Source: Verrucomicrobiales bacterium
Lineage (GTDB): Bacteria; Verrucomicrobiota; Verrucomicrobiia; Limisphaerales; J093
Length of the DNA: 64,000 nucleotides
Direction: 5' to 3'
Assembly: GCA_024233305.1 (NCBI GenBank)
Contig: JACKPV010000023.1
Span: forward strand, 434,001 to 498,000
Of this stretch, positions 44,522 to 54,192 are shown piece by piece; position 1 is the stretch's first letter, and each line of letters starts with the position of its first letter. The translations under genes were made by a program, and so were the position numbers. Under the pieces are notes generated by a model. It saw nothing but the letters and a program-made list of their open reading frames with translations, was not told where the DNA came from and made no database searches.

Positions 44522-45759
44522 TGCTGTTTCCCGGCCCGAACGAGTCCGAACCCCGCCGCGTGGTCGTCACCGGCGCCGGGATTCTGACCGGCTTGGGCCA
44601 CGGCTGGGCCATCAATGCGGCCCGGCTCCGGGCGGGGGATTCCGCCGTCCGGCCCGTAACCCTCTTCGATGTGTCCGCGCAACGGGCCAAGCGCGCCGCT
44701 GAAGTCGACCTGCCCGCGGAGTTGCCGCCGAGCCGCCTTTCGCCGAAGCGGCAGCAGCGGCTGGACCGGGGCACGCGACTGCTCATGGCGGCCGGGCACG
44801 AGGCCCTGCGACAAACGGGGTGGCGGGGGGAAGCACCCGTGGCCACCGTGTTGGGCACGACCTGCGGCGGCATGGTGCTTGGCGAGGAGTACCTCACCCA
44901 GGCCTTGCGGGCGCCGGGACATTGGCGCGGGCAGGCCACCCGGACGCTCTATTATCAAGCCCAGCGACAGGGCGTTGATTTCGGCGACGCCGCGGGTATC
45001 GAGGGGTCGGTCACGGTGCTGTCCAATGCCTGTGCCTCGGGCGCGAACGCCATCGGACAGGCCTTCGAACTCGTGCGTCATGGCCGGGCGGAACGCGCTC
45101 TGGCCGGCGGCTACGATGCCCTGTGCCAGCTGGTCTTCTCCGGCTTCGATTCACTCCAGGCGCTATCGACCACCACGTGTCGTCCGTTTGACGCGGCCCG
45201 GGACGGGCTGGCCCTTGGCGAAGGAGCGGGCCTGCTGGCGCTCGAATCCGAGGTCTCCGCCCGACGTCGCGGCGCAACGATCCTGGGTGAGATCGCCGGC
45301 TACGGCGCCACGACGGACATTCATCACCTGACCCAACCGCATCCGGAAGGCGCGGCCGCCCTGGCCGCGATGCGGAAGGCCTGCGCCCAGGCGCGGGTGA
45401 CTCCGGAGCAGGTGGGCTATGTCAACGCTCATGGAACGGGCACGCCGCACAACGACAGCTCGGAGGCCCGGGCGCTGGTCGACTTCGCCGGGAATGCGGC
45501 GGATCGACTGCAGGTCAGTTCGACGAAGGGTGGCTTGGGCCATTTGCTGGGAGCCGCCGGAGCGGTCGAGGCGGTCGTCTGCCTCATGGTCCTCACCGGG
45601 CAATGGCTGCCGCCGCAGTTGCAGCTCGCACAGCCCGATCCTCTCTGCCGGTTCCGGCTGATCCGTGAACCCACCGATGCCGCCGTCGACGTCGCCCTCA
45701 GCAATTCCTTCGGGTTCGGCGGCGCGAACGCCACTCTCGTTCTGAGGAGGTGGGCATGA
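44521..45759 (+). CDS. Beta-ketoacyl synthase, active type (FabF-like, KS-alpha)
   Basis: A 412-residue ketosynthase. The catalytic triad is intact: Cys in SNACASGANAIG, His in NAHGTGTPHND and His in GGLGHLLGAAGAVE. C-terminal NSFGFGGANATLVL is standard. It condenses acyl chains with malonyl units. The adjacent dead partner makes this a KS-alpha/chain-length-factor pair rather than housekeeping FabF. Confidence 0.9.
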   Translation: MLFPGPNESEPRRVVVTGAGILTGLGHGWAINAARLRAGDSAVRPVTLFDVSAQRAKRAAEVDLPAELPPSRLSPKRQQRLDRGTRLLMAAGHEALRQTGWRGEAPVATVLGTTCGGMVLGEEYLTQALRAPGHWRGQATRTLYYQAQRQGVDFGDAAGIEGSVTVLSNACASGANAIGQAFELVRHGRAERALAGGYDALCQLVFSGFDSLQALSTTTCRPFDAARDGLALGEGAGLLALESEVSARRRGATILGEIAGYGATTDIHHLTQPHPEGAAALAAMRKACAQARVTPEQVGYVNAHGTGTPHNDSSEARALVDFAGNAADRLQVSSTKGGLGHLLGAAGAVEAVVCLMVLTGQWLPPQLQLAQPDPLCRFRLIREPTDAAVDVALSNSFGFGGANATLVLRRWA

Positions 45760-46787
45760 GCGGCATTCGGGTGTCCGGATTGGGAGCGGTTTCTCCGGCG
45801 GGCTGGGGGGTCGCGCCCTTGTGGACCGCGCTGAAGACCGGAACTCCGCTGCCGTGCGCGCCGCTGCCCCGCCCCGGACTCGAGCGTCCGCTGTCGATCC
45901 GGGCGGTCCCGTCACCGAATCCGCGACCGGCATTCCTGGGCCATCCCCGGGTGCGCCGGTCGGCCTCGATCACCCACCACCTCCTGGGGGCCGCCCTCGA
46001 GGCGATCAACGATCCGTCCGCCGGCCCCCGCCGGGATGGCGAACGTCTGGGATTGATCGTGTGCGTCATGAGCGGGTGCGTGACCTACTCCCGCCGTTTC
46101 TTCGAGGAAGTCCTCGAGAACCCCGCCACCGCCAGCCCGCTGTTGTTTCCCGAAACGGTGTTCAATGCCCCCGCGAGCCATCTCGCCGCCTTGCTGAATT
46201 CGACCGCGGAAGCCCTTACGGTGGTTGGCGATGAAAGCGCGTTTCCAACCGGCCTGGCGACCGCCGCGCACTGGCTTCAGGACGGCATGGTCGACGCGTG
46301 CCTGGTGGTGGGCGCAGAGGAAATGGACTGGTTGATCGCCGACGCCATGCGGTTGTTCGACCGGGGCCGGATCCACGCGGGCGGCGCGGGCGCGCTCTAC
46401 CTGCGCCGGGCGGAGGCGGGTTCCCGAGGCGTGGAGTTGGCGGCAATCACCGATCTGCATCGCTTCGCCACCCGGACCGGCCGACGCCGGGCCGCGCGGC
46501 GTATGCGTACCGAACTTCCCGCGGGATCGGCGAGTGAGTTGCTGCTCCTCGGCACCCAGGGACTGCCCGTGGACGCCGAGGAGGCGGACGTGTGGCTTGA
46601 TTGGCCCGGAGCCCGCATGGAACCCCGAAGCATCCTTGGCGATGCGCTGCCGGCCTCCGCGGCGTGGCACTGTGTGGCGGCCTGCGAGGCCTTGCGACGC
46701 GGCGCGTTCACAGGCGCAACCGTCAGCCTCGTCGGCACGAACCAACAGGCCGTCGGCGTTTCCTTCACGGTTTCCCCCGGTTCCTGA
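45756..46787 (+). CDS. Ketosynthase-like chain-length-factor protein (KS-beta)
   Basis: A 343-residue ketosynthase-fold protein lacking all three catalytic residues. The Cys position reads GDESAF (Ser), the HGTGT segment is replaced by GTQGLPVD, and GHLLGAAG by GDALPASAA. This is the pattern of chain-length factors that dimerise with an active ketosynthase. A GAGGAGG ribosome site precedes the ATG, which overlaps the KS-alpha stop. Last gene of a five-gene plus-strand operon; no ACP gene is seen. Confidence 0.78.
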   Translation: MSGIRVSGLGAVSPAGWGVAPLWTALKTGTPLPCAPLPRPGLERPLSIRAVPSPNPRPAFLGHPRVRRSASITHHLLGAALEAINDPSAGPRRDGERLGLIVCVMSGCVTYSRRFFEEVLENPATASPLLFPETVFNAPASHLAALLNSTAEALTVVGDESAFPTGLATAAHWLQDGMVDACLVVGAEEMDWLIADAMRLFDRGRIHAGGAGALYLRRAEAGSRGVELAAITDLHRFATRTGRRRAARRMRTELPAGSASELLLLGTQGLPVDAEEADVWLDWPGARMEPRSILGDALPASAAWHCVAACEALRRGAFTGATVSLVGTNQQAVGVSFTVSPGS

Positions 46788-46922
46788 CCGCTCGGGACAA
46801 CGACCTTGTGTCCGGGGAGCGATCAGGGGCGAATTCGGCGGTCTTGATCGGATCGCGGGCTCGGACAAGCGATCCCGGCAAGAACCCTCCAACCCGCAAA
46901 CCGCCACCACCAAAAGCCTCCG

Positions 46923-47924
46923 CTACACGTCGAAAGTCGCGGAGACCGGGGCGTGGTCGGGCGCCACTTCAGCGGCGCGGTCGCCAGGGTTGTCCGTAAC
47001 GGAGGGAAGAGCGGTGGCGAAGTCGACCCAGGCCTTCACGGCGGGACGACGACGCTGATTGCCCGCGTCGCGCGGGAAGAACTCGACCGAGGCGAAGATC
47101 TGGTCGAGCAGCTCCCCGCGTCCGCGATGCACCCGCGAGTAGGCCGGCTGACCTTCGGGAATGGCGCCCGCGAGATTGAACAACCGGGTGTCGTCCCCTT
47201 GGTCGGGGGTGTCGAAGCCGCGCGTGCCGATCTCACTTCCCTCCGGGCCGTTCAGCAGCAGGGAGGTTTGGGCCTCCGGCACGTCGTTGAGGTCGCCGAG
47301 CAGGATCAGCGGCTGGTGATCGTTGCCCTCCAGCAGGGCGTTTGCCCAAAGGCGCAAGGTGACCGCCTCGGCGGATCGCCGCATGAGCGCCAGGCCCGCG
47401 GTTTGCGCCCGTTCCTCCTCGTTTCGCGGCGTGAAGCTGCTGCCGTATGGACGCGGATAGCTGAGGAGCTTGGACTTGAGGTGCGCGGTCACGATGTCGA
47501 ACGCGAAGCCGTCGCGGCGAACGCGCAGCCGCAGGGCGCCCCGACCCATCCGTCGGACCGGACGCGCTTCGCCCGCCGCATCGACCCGGTGCACCTCCAG
47601 CGCGGGGCCCGGCGGGAAATCGACGATGTCGGACCGGTGTTCGGGAGCGAGCTTGCTCAGGAAAGCCACGCGGATGCCGCGTCCGTCGGGAAAATCCGAG
47701 ACCACGCGGTGCGGCCATCCCCCGCCGAGGGCGTTCTGGAGCGCCTGCAAAGGGGCTTCACCGCCGACCTCTTGCAGGGCGAGGACGTCGGGATCGATTT
47801 CCCGGATCACCCCGGCCAGCAGGGCGAGCTTGCGCTCGAAATGCGCGTTCTGGTCCGGGGTGGCGTCGGGACCCGGAGCGAACAGGTTCTCGACGTTCCA
47901 GGTGGCGACCTTGAGGTTTGGCAT
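46923..47924 (-). CDS. Endonuclease/exonuclease/phosphatase family protein
   Basis: A 333-residue EEP-fold protein without obvious signal peptide. Motifs: ATWNVENLF (Asn), LALQEVGG (Glu), DIVTAHLKSK (His), ILLGDLNDVPE (Asp/Asn) and the final DHAPVSATF (Asp-His). It hydrolyses phosphodiesters or phosphomonoesters; substrate unknown. Convergent with the ketosynthase operon. Confidence 0.88.
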   Translation of the reverse strand: MPNLKVATWNVENLFAPGPDATPDQNAHFERKLALLAGVIREIDPDVLALQEVGGEAPLQALQNALGGGWPHRVVSDFPDGRGIRVAFLSKLAPEHRSDIVDFPPGPALEVHRVDAAGEARPVRRMGRGALRLRVRRDGFAFDIVTAHLKSKLLSYPRPYGSSFTPRNEEERAQTAGLALMRRSAEAVTLRLWANALLEGNDHQPLILLGDLNDVPEAQTSLLLNGPEGSEIGTRGFDTPDQGDDTRLFNLAGAIPEGQPAYSRVHRGRGELLDQIFASVEFFPRDAGNQRRRPAVKAWVDFATALPSVTDNPGDRAAEVAPDHAPVSATFDV

Positions 47925-48089
47925 GGGCGGGGACTTGGCTGGTTCAGTTCATCGGGACCACGCTCCAGCAAAGGGCGGGAACGCGCATCGCCTGGAGCGG
48001 GAGGTTGGCATGACCGGCCAACCTCCACCCGGAAGCCACATTCGTAAAGCGCGGGCCGCAGAAATCCCGGCGGCGGTTGCGAAGCCCCG

Positions 48090-49226
48090 TCAAACCCGCA
48101 CGTAGATCTTCCGCCGATCGAGAAACCAGCAGATGCCGATGGCCAGCAGAATGCCGCCCACCGAGATCGCCACCTCGCCGAGGCCCGCGGTCACCGACTC
48201 GTTCAAGAACGCCTCGACCGGTCCGCCGAGAACCCTCGCCGCCGCCTCATCGAACGGGAGGAAGCTGCCGAGCATGTAGATGAGAATGGGGTTGAGCCCG
48301 ATCCACACCATCGGCCGCGCCCATAGCGCCCAGCCGCGCACGTCGATCACCCAGTAGAACCAGGCGAGCAGCAGCGCGCTCCAACCGCCCGCCACCAGGA
48401 CGTAGGAACTCGTCCAGATCTTCTTGATCACCGGAAACTGCAGCGACCACACCCAGCCGAGCGCGATGGAGGCGATACCGGCCCCGACCAGAATCAGCGT
48501 TTTCCGGTTGGGCGTGCTTCGCGGGTCACGCATCAAGAGGCCCGCGAACACCCCGAGCAGACAGCTCGCAATGGCCGGCAGCGTGCTCAGCAGCCCTTCC
48601 GGGTCGTGGTCCCCGTCCCACTTGCGCAACGGCAGGTATTGCGCGTCGATCCAGTTCGCAAGGTTCTTCCCCTCGGCGTAGTTGCCGGCCCCGAACTCCG
48701 GCACCGGCACCAGGGCCATCAACGCCCAGTAGCCGAGCAGCAGGCCGGCACACCAGAACACCAGTCCGCGCGGACGGAAGAAGAGGAACAACAACGCCGC
48801 CGCGCCGTAGCACAGGGCCAGGCGTTGCAGCACTCCCAGCAACCGCACATGTCCCCAGCCCTGATCCCAGCCGCCGTAGTAGAGGATCCCGAGCCCGTAG
48901 AGCAGCACCGTCCGACGCAGGACCCGCTGCACCGCGGCGCCCCGCCCTTCCCGCTCGACCGTGCGGGCAAGCGAATAGACGATCGAAATGCCGATGATGA
49001 AAACGAACGTGGGGAAGATGAGGTCGTAGAAACGGAAGCCCTCCCAGTCCACATGATTGAGCTGCGTGCTCAACAAACCGACGAGGCCCGTCGGCTCCAT
49101 CTTCGTCAGCGCGTGCCCGATCGAGTCGCCGCCCATGATCCAGAGCATGATGAAACCCCGGAGCGCATCCAGCGAGGTCAACCGCCCCCCGGTCGCGGGC
49201 GCCGGCGGAACATTCGGTGTCGTCAT
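48090..49226 (-). CDS. DUF5009 / heparan-alpha-glucosaminide acetyltransferase-like membrane protein
   Basis: A 378-residue multi-pass membrane protein. The opening RLTSLDALRGFIMLWIMGGDS and the following LIFPTFVFIIGISIVYSLAR are typical of COG4299/DUF5009, related to the human lysosomal acetyltransferase and common in Bacteroidetes and Verrucomicrobiota. About ten hydrophobic segments. It probably transfers acetyl groups to glycan amino sugars across the membrane; not proven. Confidence 0.87.
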   Translation of the reverse strand: MTTPNVPPAPATGGRLTSLDALRGFIMLWIMGGDSIGHALTKMEPTGLVGLLSTQLNHVDWEGFRFYDLIFPTFVFIIGISIVYSLARTVEREGRGAAVQRVLRRTVLLYGLGILYYGGWDQGWGHVRLLGVLQRLALCYGAAALLFLFFRPRGLVFWCAGLLLGYWALMALVPVPEFGAGNYAEGKNLANWIDAQYLPLRKWDGDHDPEGLLSTLPAIASCLLGVFAGLLMRDPRSTPNRKTLILVGAGIASIALGWVWSLQFPVIKKIWTSSYVLVAGGWSALLLAWFYWVIDVRGWALWARPMVWIGLNPILIYMLGSFLPFDEAAARVLGGPVEAFLNESVTAGLGEVAISVGGILLAIGICWFLDRRKIYVRV

Positions 49227-49333
49227 TCTGGCGCGGGAGCTTACCCCGGCGCGGCGGTTTGGCCAGCCTGCGTGTCGACCGGGTTTGGAATTGGCTGGTG
49301 ACCCGGACCTCGGCGCGGCAACGTTCGCCCCTC

Positions 49334-50752
49334 ATGGACTTGGATTTCGTTGCTTCCCTCCGCGCCCCGGACTTGCCGTCAATCCACCGCGTCCAGGATC
49401 GCCGACGGTTTCGCCCGTGCCGGCCAAGGTTCGCCGGGCGGACGCTGCCGGCCATCGCCTGCACCGCCGGCCTGCTCGCCGGAACGCTGGCAGCCGACCC
49501 ATGGCCACGCCACATCATCGACGCCTCGTCGCAAGGGGCGGATGGGGTGCGGCTGGGCGATCTCGACCGCGACGGCCGACCCGACGTGGTCACCGGGTGG
49601 GAGGAAGGCGGCGCCGTGCGGGTCTGCTTCAACCCCGGCCCGGACCTGGCCGGGCGCCCGTGGCCCGCGGTCACCGTCGGGCAGGCGCCGTCGGTCGAGG
49701 ATGCGGTGTTCGTCGATCTGAACGGAGACGGCATCCTGGAGGTGGTGAGTTGCAGTGAGGGGAGTGCCCGCCGGATGCAGATCCATGAATGGAACGACCT
49801 CCGGCCGGATCAGAACGACCTGCCGACCTGCGCGGAGTTGCTGGATGAACAGGCATGGCGGACCCGGACCATCCCGGTGGCGGACGGACGGGCAATGTGG
49901 ATGTTCGCCCTGCCCTGGGCGGGCCCGCGCGGATCCGGTCCCGGATTGATCGCCGGCGCGAAGGGCGACGGAGCGAGCATCAGCCGGTTGTGGCTGGCGG
50001 CAGGCGGCGACCCGGACCGCGCCTGGCGGATGCGGCCGCTGCGAGCCGCGGGTTGGATCATGACACTGACCGCGGCGGATCTCGACGGCGACGGGGATCC
50101 GGACCTGGTGTTTTCGGACCGGAAAGGCGCCGGGCGGGGCGTGGCCTGGCTCGAGAATTCCGGGGCGCAACCGGCGACCGCGGGTACCCGTGAAGCCGGA
50201 ACCAGCGGGGCAAACCATCGGGCAAGCTGGCCCGAGCACCCGATCCTGGTCGCGGACCAGGACGTGATGTTCATCGACCTGCGCCAAGACCCGAGCGTGG
50301 CCGGCGACTGGTGGTTCGCGGCCGCCGTCAAACCCCGGACGCTGATCGTGAGCCGGTGTGCCAATCCCGCCGGCGGGCGCTGGACAGAAATGGCGCGCGT
50401 CACCCTACCTGAGGCCTTTGGGACCACCAAGGCGGTCCGGTTTGCCGACCTGGACGACGACGGTCGATGGGATCTGGTCTTCACCTGTGAGGACGCCACG
50501 GGACCGCGTTCGGGAGCGGGCTGGTTTCCCGGGTTGGAACAACGGCCTGCCCGGTTCGACACACCGCGGGACATCGCCGGGCCGGAGGGGGTGAAATACG
50601 ATTTGATCGAGTTGCTGGACCTGGATGGGGACGGGGATACGGACGTGCTGACGTGTGAGGAACGGGACAACCTGGGCGTGCTCTGGTACGAGAATCCGAT
50701 GCGCCAGCCGCGAGAAAGCGGAACGCGGGATTTGCCCGGGGCGCGTCCCTGA
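49334..50752 (+). CDS. Exported FG-GAP/VCBS repeat protein
   Basis: A 472-residue protein with a late hydrophobic segment (LPAIACTAGLLAGTLA, ~38-53) as signal; a start nearer to it is possible. Several calcium-binding FG-GAP repeats are visible: LGDLDRDGRPDVV, FVDLNGDGILEVV, AADLDGDGDPDLVF, FADLDDDGRWDLVF and LLDLDGDGDTDVL. A seven-bladed propeller is likely. It precedes the EgtD-like gene by 17 bp. Role unknown. Confidence 0.82.
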   Translation: MDLDFVASLRAPDLPSIHRVQDRRRFRPCRPRFAGRTLPAIACTAGLLAGTLAADPWPRHIIDASSQGADGVRLGDLDRDGRPDVVTGWEEGGAVRVCFNPGPDLAGRPWPAVTVGQAPSVEDAVFVDLNGDGILEVVSCSEGSARRMQIHEWNDLRPDQNDLPTCAELLDEQAWRTRTIPVADGRAMWMFALPWAGPRGSGPGLIAGAKGDGASISRLWLAAGGDPDRAWRMRPLRAAGWIMTLTAADLDGDGDPDLVFSDRKGAGRGVAWLENSGAQPATAGTREAGTSGANHRASWPEHPILVADQDVMFIDLRQDPSVAGDWWFAAAVKPRTLIVSRCANPAGGRWTEMARVTLPEAFGTTKAVRFADLDDDGRWDLVFTCEDATGPRSGAGWFPGLEQRPARFDTPRDIAGPEGVKYDLIELLDLDGDGDTDVLTCEERDNLGVLWYENPMRQPRESGTRDLPGARP

Positions 50753-50769
50753 ACCACTTTGGGCGCGGT

Positions 50770-51786
50770 TTGGAAACCCAGGAAGTCACGTTGCACGCCA
50801 GCTGTTTCCCGGACGCCACAAATGCGCGGCTGCGCCGCGCGTTGCGGGAGCGCCGGGTGCCCGGCAGCCTGCATTACCAATCCGCGGTTCAGGCCCAGCA
50901 CTGGCTGGATCTGCATCGCAAATACTCCCCTTCCCGCGCCGAGGCAACCTGTGCCGCGGCCTACGACGACGCCTTTCGCGCCGCCGCCGAACCCATGGCT
51001 GCCGCGACCGAACTCGTGGTCGTGGGGTTGGGCTGCGGCGGGGGAGCGAAGGACGCCCGGCTGGTGGCGGAACTTGCGCAGCACGGCGCGCCGCCCGCCT
51101 GCGTGCCGGTCGATGTGGGATTGCCGATGGTGATCATGGGCGCGCAGGCCACGCGCGCGGCCGTGCCCGCCGCTGACATCCACCCGCTGGTGATTGATCT
51201 GCTGGCGGCGAAGGACGTTGGTTCGGTGCTGGCCGGGTTGGCGGGGCCGGCCCCGCGGGTGCTGACGTTCTTCGGGTTGATCCCGAACTTCGAGCCGGAA
51301 GAAATCATGCCCCGGCTGGCCGCGCTGGTCCGGCCCGGCGACCTGCTGCTCTTCAGCGCCAACCTCGCGCCGGGCCCCGATTATCGGGCCGGTGTCGAGG
51401 CCATCCTGCCGCAATACGACAATCCTGAAACCCGCGCCTGGCTCTCGCTTTTCCTCAAGGACGTCGGGCTTCCCCCCGACCGCGGGGAGCTTCGGTTCCA
51501 GGTCGCGCCCTGTCCGTCGGGAGCGGGTTTCCTCCGCGTGGAGGCGACCTGGGAAGCAAACGCGCCCCAGACCATCCGGGTCCTCGACGAGGATTTCACC
51601 TTTCACCCCGGAGCGCCGATCGGGTTGTTCTTTTCGTACCGCCACACCCCGGCCACGATCCGCGCGCTTCTGGCCGCCCACGGGCTCGCGCCCCTGCGCG
51701 AATGGAGCGCTGCGGACGGCCAGGAAGGCATCTTCCTTTGCCGGGCCCAAACGCCCGCTCCAGAGCACCTGATCCCGGCCGACTGA
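50770..51786 (+). CDS. egtD: EgtD-like SAM-dependent methyltransferase
   Basis: A 338-residue protein of the L-histidine N-alpha-methyltransferase family. Visible: LHYQSAVQAQHWLDLH, VVGLGCGGGAKDARLV (SAM site) and LTFFGLIPNFEPEEIM followed by GDLLLFSANLAPG, the family hallmark. EgtD trimethylates histidine for ergothioneine. No egtB or egtC is in the window, and the C-terminus (IGLFFSYRHTPATI) is less typical, so another substrate is possible. Starts with TTG. Confidence 0.68.
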   Translation: METQEVTLHASCFPDATNARLRRALRERRVPGSLHYQSAVQAQHWLDLHRKYSPSRAEATCAAAYDDAFRAAAEPMAAATELVVVGLGCGGGAKDARLVAELAQHGAPPACVPVDVGLPMVIMGAQATRAAVPAADIHPLVIDLLAAKDVGSVLAGLAGPAPRVLTFFGLIPNFEPEEIMPRLAALVRPGDLLLFSANLAPGPDYRAGVEAILPQYDNPETRAWLSLFLKDVGLPPDRGELRFQVAPCPSGAGFLRVEATWEANAPQTIRVLDEDFTFHPGAPIGLFFSYRHTPATIRALLAAHGLAPLREWSAADGQEGIFLCRAQTPAPEHLIPAD

Positions 51787-52257
51787 CTGCAGGCGGAGGC
51801 CCCGAAACGGAGTGGTTCGAGGTGAGGGTCAAGTGAGCGAGAGGAACCGCGCTTGATACGGGTTCGGGAGGTGAACGGGGGGCTGGATCTCGGGCGGCGC
51901 GCAAGGGACTGCGCGCCCCGCCCGGGCCAGGTGGTAGGGCGCGTCACTCCGTGCGCGCCGCTTTCGGAAGAACGTGACCGTGCGTCCTGCAGGGCGAGAG
52001 AGAACTTGGCGCCTATTTCGGCGCCGACCTGCGCCTGATCTACCGAAGCGTATCTTCCTGATTTCCGCCGAGATCTGGTGCTCTGCACTCCGCAACGGCC
52101 TTCCGGGGACCAGCAGCCAGGTCACGGTCACGAACTCGATTGAGCCGCATGCTGAACCGGCGCGTGTCCGCCACCGCCGAGACCATTGAGCGCGGCCGTT
52201 CTTCAGCGCTGAAATGCCGCTGGAACTGACGCGGACCGTGCGCCTAAGATCGCTCCC
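51787..52257. other. Non-coding gap
   Basis: About 470 bp. It contains GGGACTGCGCGCC and GGTAGGGCGCGTC stretches similar to those in the 54314-54385 repeat but arranged differently. No convincing gene, RNA or promoter; it looks like decayed sequence. Confidence 0.45.
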
Positions 52258-54192
52258 ATGCTCAGCAAGAGGATGCCTTTTTACGCCGGACGCCTGCCGA
52301 TCCTGGTCGCGCTCGGGTTGCTGGTTCACGCCCACGCCCAGACGCCACCCGCCTCGCCGCAATCCCTCTTCGGAACGTGCCTGGCGCGGATCGCCTCGCT
52401 GATCGAGCCGGCGCCCGACCAGGAACCGCGCACGGTGCTCGGCGCCCTTCGCATCCGGGAAGCCGCCGGCATGGCCGAAGAACTGGCGGGGCGCTCGGCG
52501 GATTGGGCCTTCCAGGCGCCCGACCGTTTTCGCCTGTCGTTCCGGGTCGGCAAGGAATCCTTCGCCCTCGGGCGGCATGGTTCAGAACTCTGGATCCTGG
52601 CCCCGGAGAAGCGCTTTGGAGTGGTCGGCTCGCCGGAGGTTCCCCGTTTTCTGGGCAAACCCGATACCCTCGAGGAAACCTCCCTTCCTCCGATCCGCCT
52701 GCCGATCCCGCGCGCCCAACTGCTGCTGCTGCCGATGGCCTTCGAGGTCGGGGCGCTCCCCGATGCAACGATCGACGGGACGCGTTGCCGGGTCCTCGAA
52801 GTCAAACCGCGTCCGCAAGCGAGGCAGATGTTCGGGTTGCCTGCGGGGACGGCCACCTTGTGGGTTCGGCCCGAGGATTCGCTGCCGGTGCAGATCGCGG
52901 TGGCGGATGACAGGGGACGGCGGCTGGTCCTCGGCATCGAGCACCTGCGGATCGAGCCGGCGCATCCGGATTCGGCCTGGGACGTTCCGGCGGCCACCGG
53001 TCCCGAGGTCCGGAAAGTCGCGCTGGCACACCTGACCCGGTTCGTTCCGGCCGCGCTGTCGATCCTGCAGATTGATCTGCCGCCACTGCCGCCGCCCGAC
53101 GGCGAGCGCCGCGTGGTGGCCGGGGCCGGCGCCGGGCGGCTCGAAGAAATCGACGGCACCCGCGTGCTGTTCCTCAAAGGTTCGCCCGAAGAAATGGGGC
53201 GGCAGCATGGCGAACTGCTCCGGAAAGGCGTCCATGATCTGGTCGCCAAGGTCGTCTATGGCATCGGCGTGGGCAGTTCGTTCGAGAAGGGCCGCTGGTT
53301 CTTTGGCGAGATCGAGGAATGCCAGGCCCGGATCGAGCCGTTCATCGACGAGCGATACCTGCGCGAGATGGACGCCCTGGCCGCGGCGGTCGATCTCCAT
53401 CCCCAGGAAATCCGGTTGGCGAACTTCTTCCCCGAACTCTTTCATTGCAGTGGCTTCGCCGTCTGGGGACAGGCCACCGCCGACGGCCGCCTCTACCACG
53501 GGCGAGTGCTCGATTACATGAAGGGCGTCGGACTCGAACCCAACGCCGTCGTCATCATCCACCAACCCGACGAAGGCCACGCTTGGGCCAACGTCAGCTA
53601 CGCGGGCTTTGTCGGTTCGGTGACCGCAATGAACGAGAAACGCATTTCGCTCGGCGAGATGGGCGGCCGGGGCGAGGGCAACTGGGACGGCAAGCCGATG
53701 GCCCAGCTCGTGCGCGAAGTCATGGAGCACGCCTCCACCCTTGATGAAGGGCTGGAGATCATGCGAAAGGGACCGCGCACCTGCGAGTATTTCTACGTCC
53801 TTGCCGACGGCAACTCACGCCGGGCGGTCGGCATCGCGGCCACACCGGACAGCTTCGAGATCGTCGAGGCGGGCATGGCCCACCCGCGGTTGCCGCACGC
53901 TGTGCCCGATGCCGTCTTGTTGAGTGCGGGGGATCGCTACGAGCAACTGGTGGCCCGCGTCGTGCGAGGCTACGGACGCCTGGACGCAACAGGCGCACGG
54001 GCGCTCATGGACCGCCCCGTGGCGATGAAGTCCAACATCCACTCGGTGCTGTTCGCCCCCGAAACCCTCGACTTCTGGGTGGCCAACGCGGACTCCGTCG
54101 ACATCGCCGCGCACGCACGCTACACGCACTACAATCTGGGCGACCTGCTCGGTCGGACAGCGGGCACGCCGCTGGCACAACATGGCGAGTGA
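52258..54192 (+). CDS. LolA-like domain fused to a C45-type Ntn hydrolase
   Basis: A 644-residue exported protein (signal ~10-27, ending AHA-Q). Residues ~35-280 resemble an outer-membrane lipoprotein sorting/DUF4292-like beta half-barrel (ADWAFQAPDRFRLSFRV, LWILAPEKRFGVVG). Residues ~300-640 are a C45 acyltransferase/peptidase domain: GSPEEMGRQHGELLRKGV, a candidate nucleophile Cys in LFHCSGFAVWG, DGRLYHGRVLDYM and ISLGEMGGRGEGNWDG. Such enzymes self-process before the Cys and cut amide bonds. The two-domain fusion is unusual. Substrate unknown. Confidence 0.75.
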   Translation: MLSKRMPFYAGRLPILVALGLLVHAHAQTPPASPQSLFGTCLARIASLIEPAPDQEPRTVLGALRIREAAGMAEELAGRSADWAFQAPDRFRLSFRVGKESFALGRHGSELWILAPEKRFGVVGSPEVPRFLGKPDTLEETSLPPIRLPIPRAQLLLLPMAFEVGALPDATIDGTRCRVLEVKPRPQARQMFGLPAGTATLWVRPEDSLPVQIAVADDRGRRLVLGIEHLRIEPAHPDSAWDVPAATGPEVRKVALAHLTRFVPAALSILQIDLPPLPPPDGERRVVAGAGAGRLEEIDGTRVLFLKGSPEEMGRQHGELLRKGVHDLVAKVVYGIGVGSSFEKGRWFFGEIEECQARIEPFIDERYLREMDALAAAVDLHPQEIRLANFFPELFHCSGFAVWGQATADGRLYHGRVLDYMKGVGLEPNAVVIIHQPDEGHAWANVSYAGFVGSVTAMNEKRISLGEMGGRGEGNWDGKPMAQLVREVMEHASTLDEGLEIMRKGPRTCEYFYVLADGNSRRAVGIAATPDSFEIVEAGMAHPRLPHAVPDAVLLSAGDRYEQLVARVVRGYGRLDATGARALMDRPVAMKSNIHSVLFAPETLDFWVANADSVDIAAHARYTHYNLGDLLGRTAGTPLAQHGE

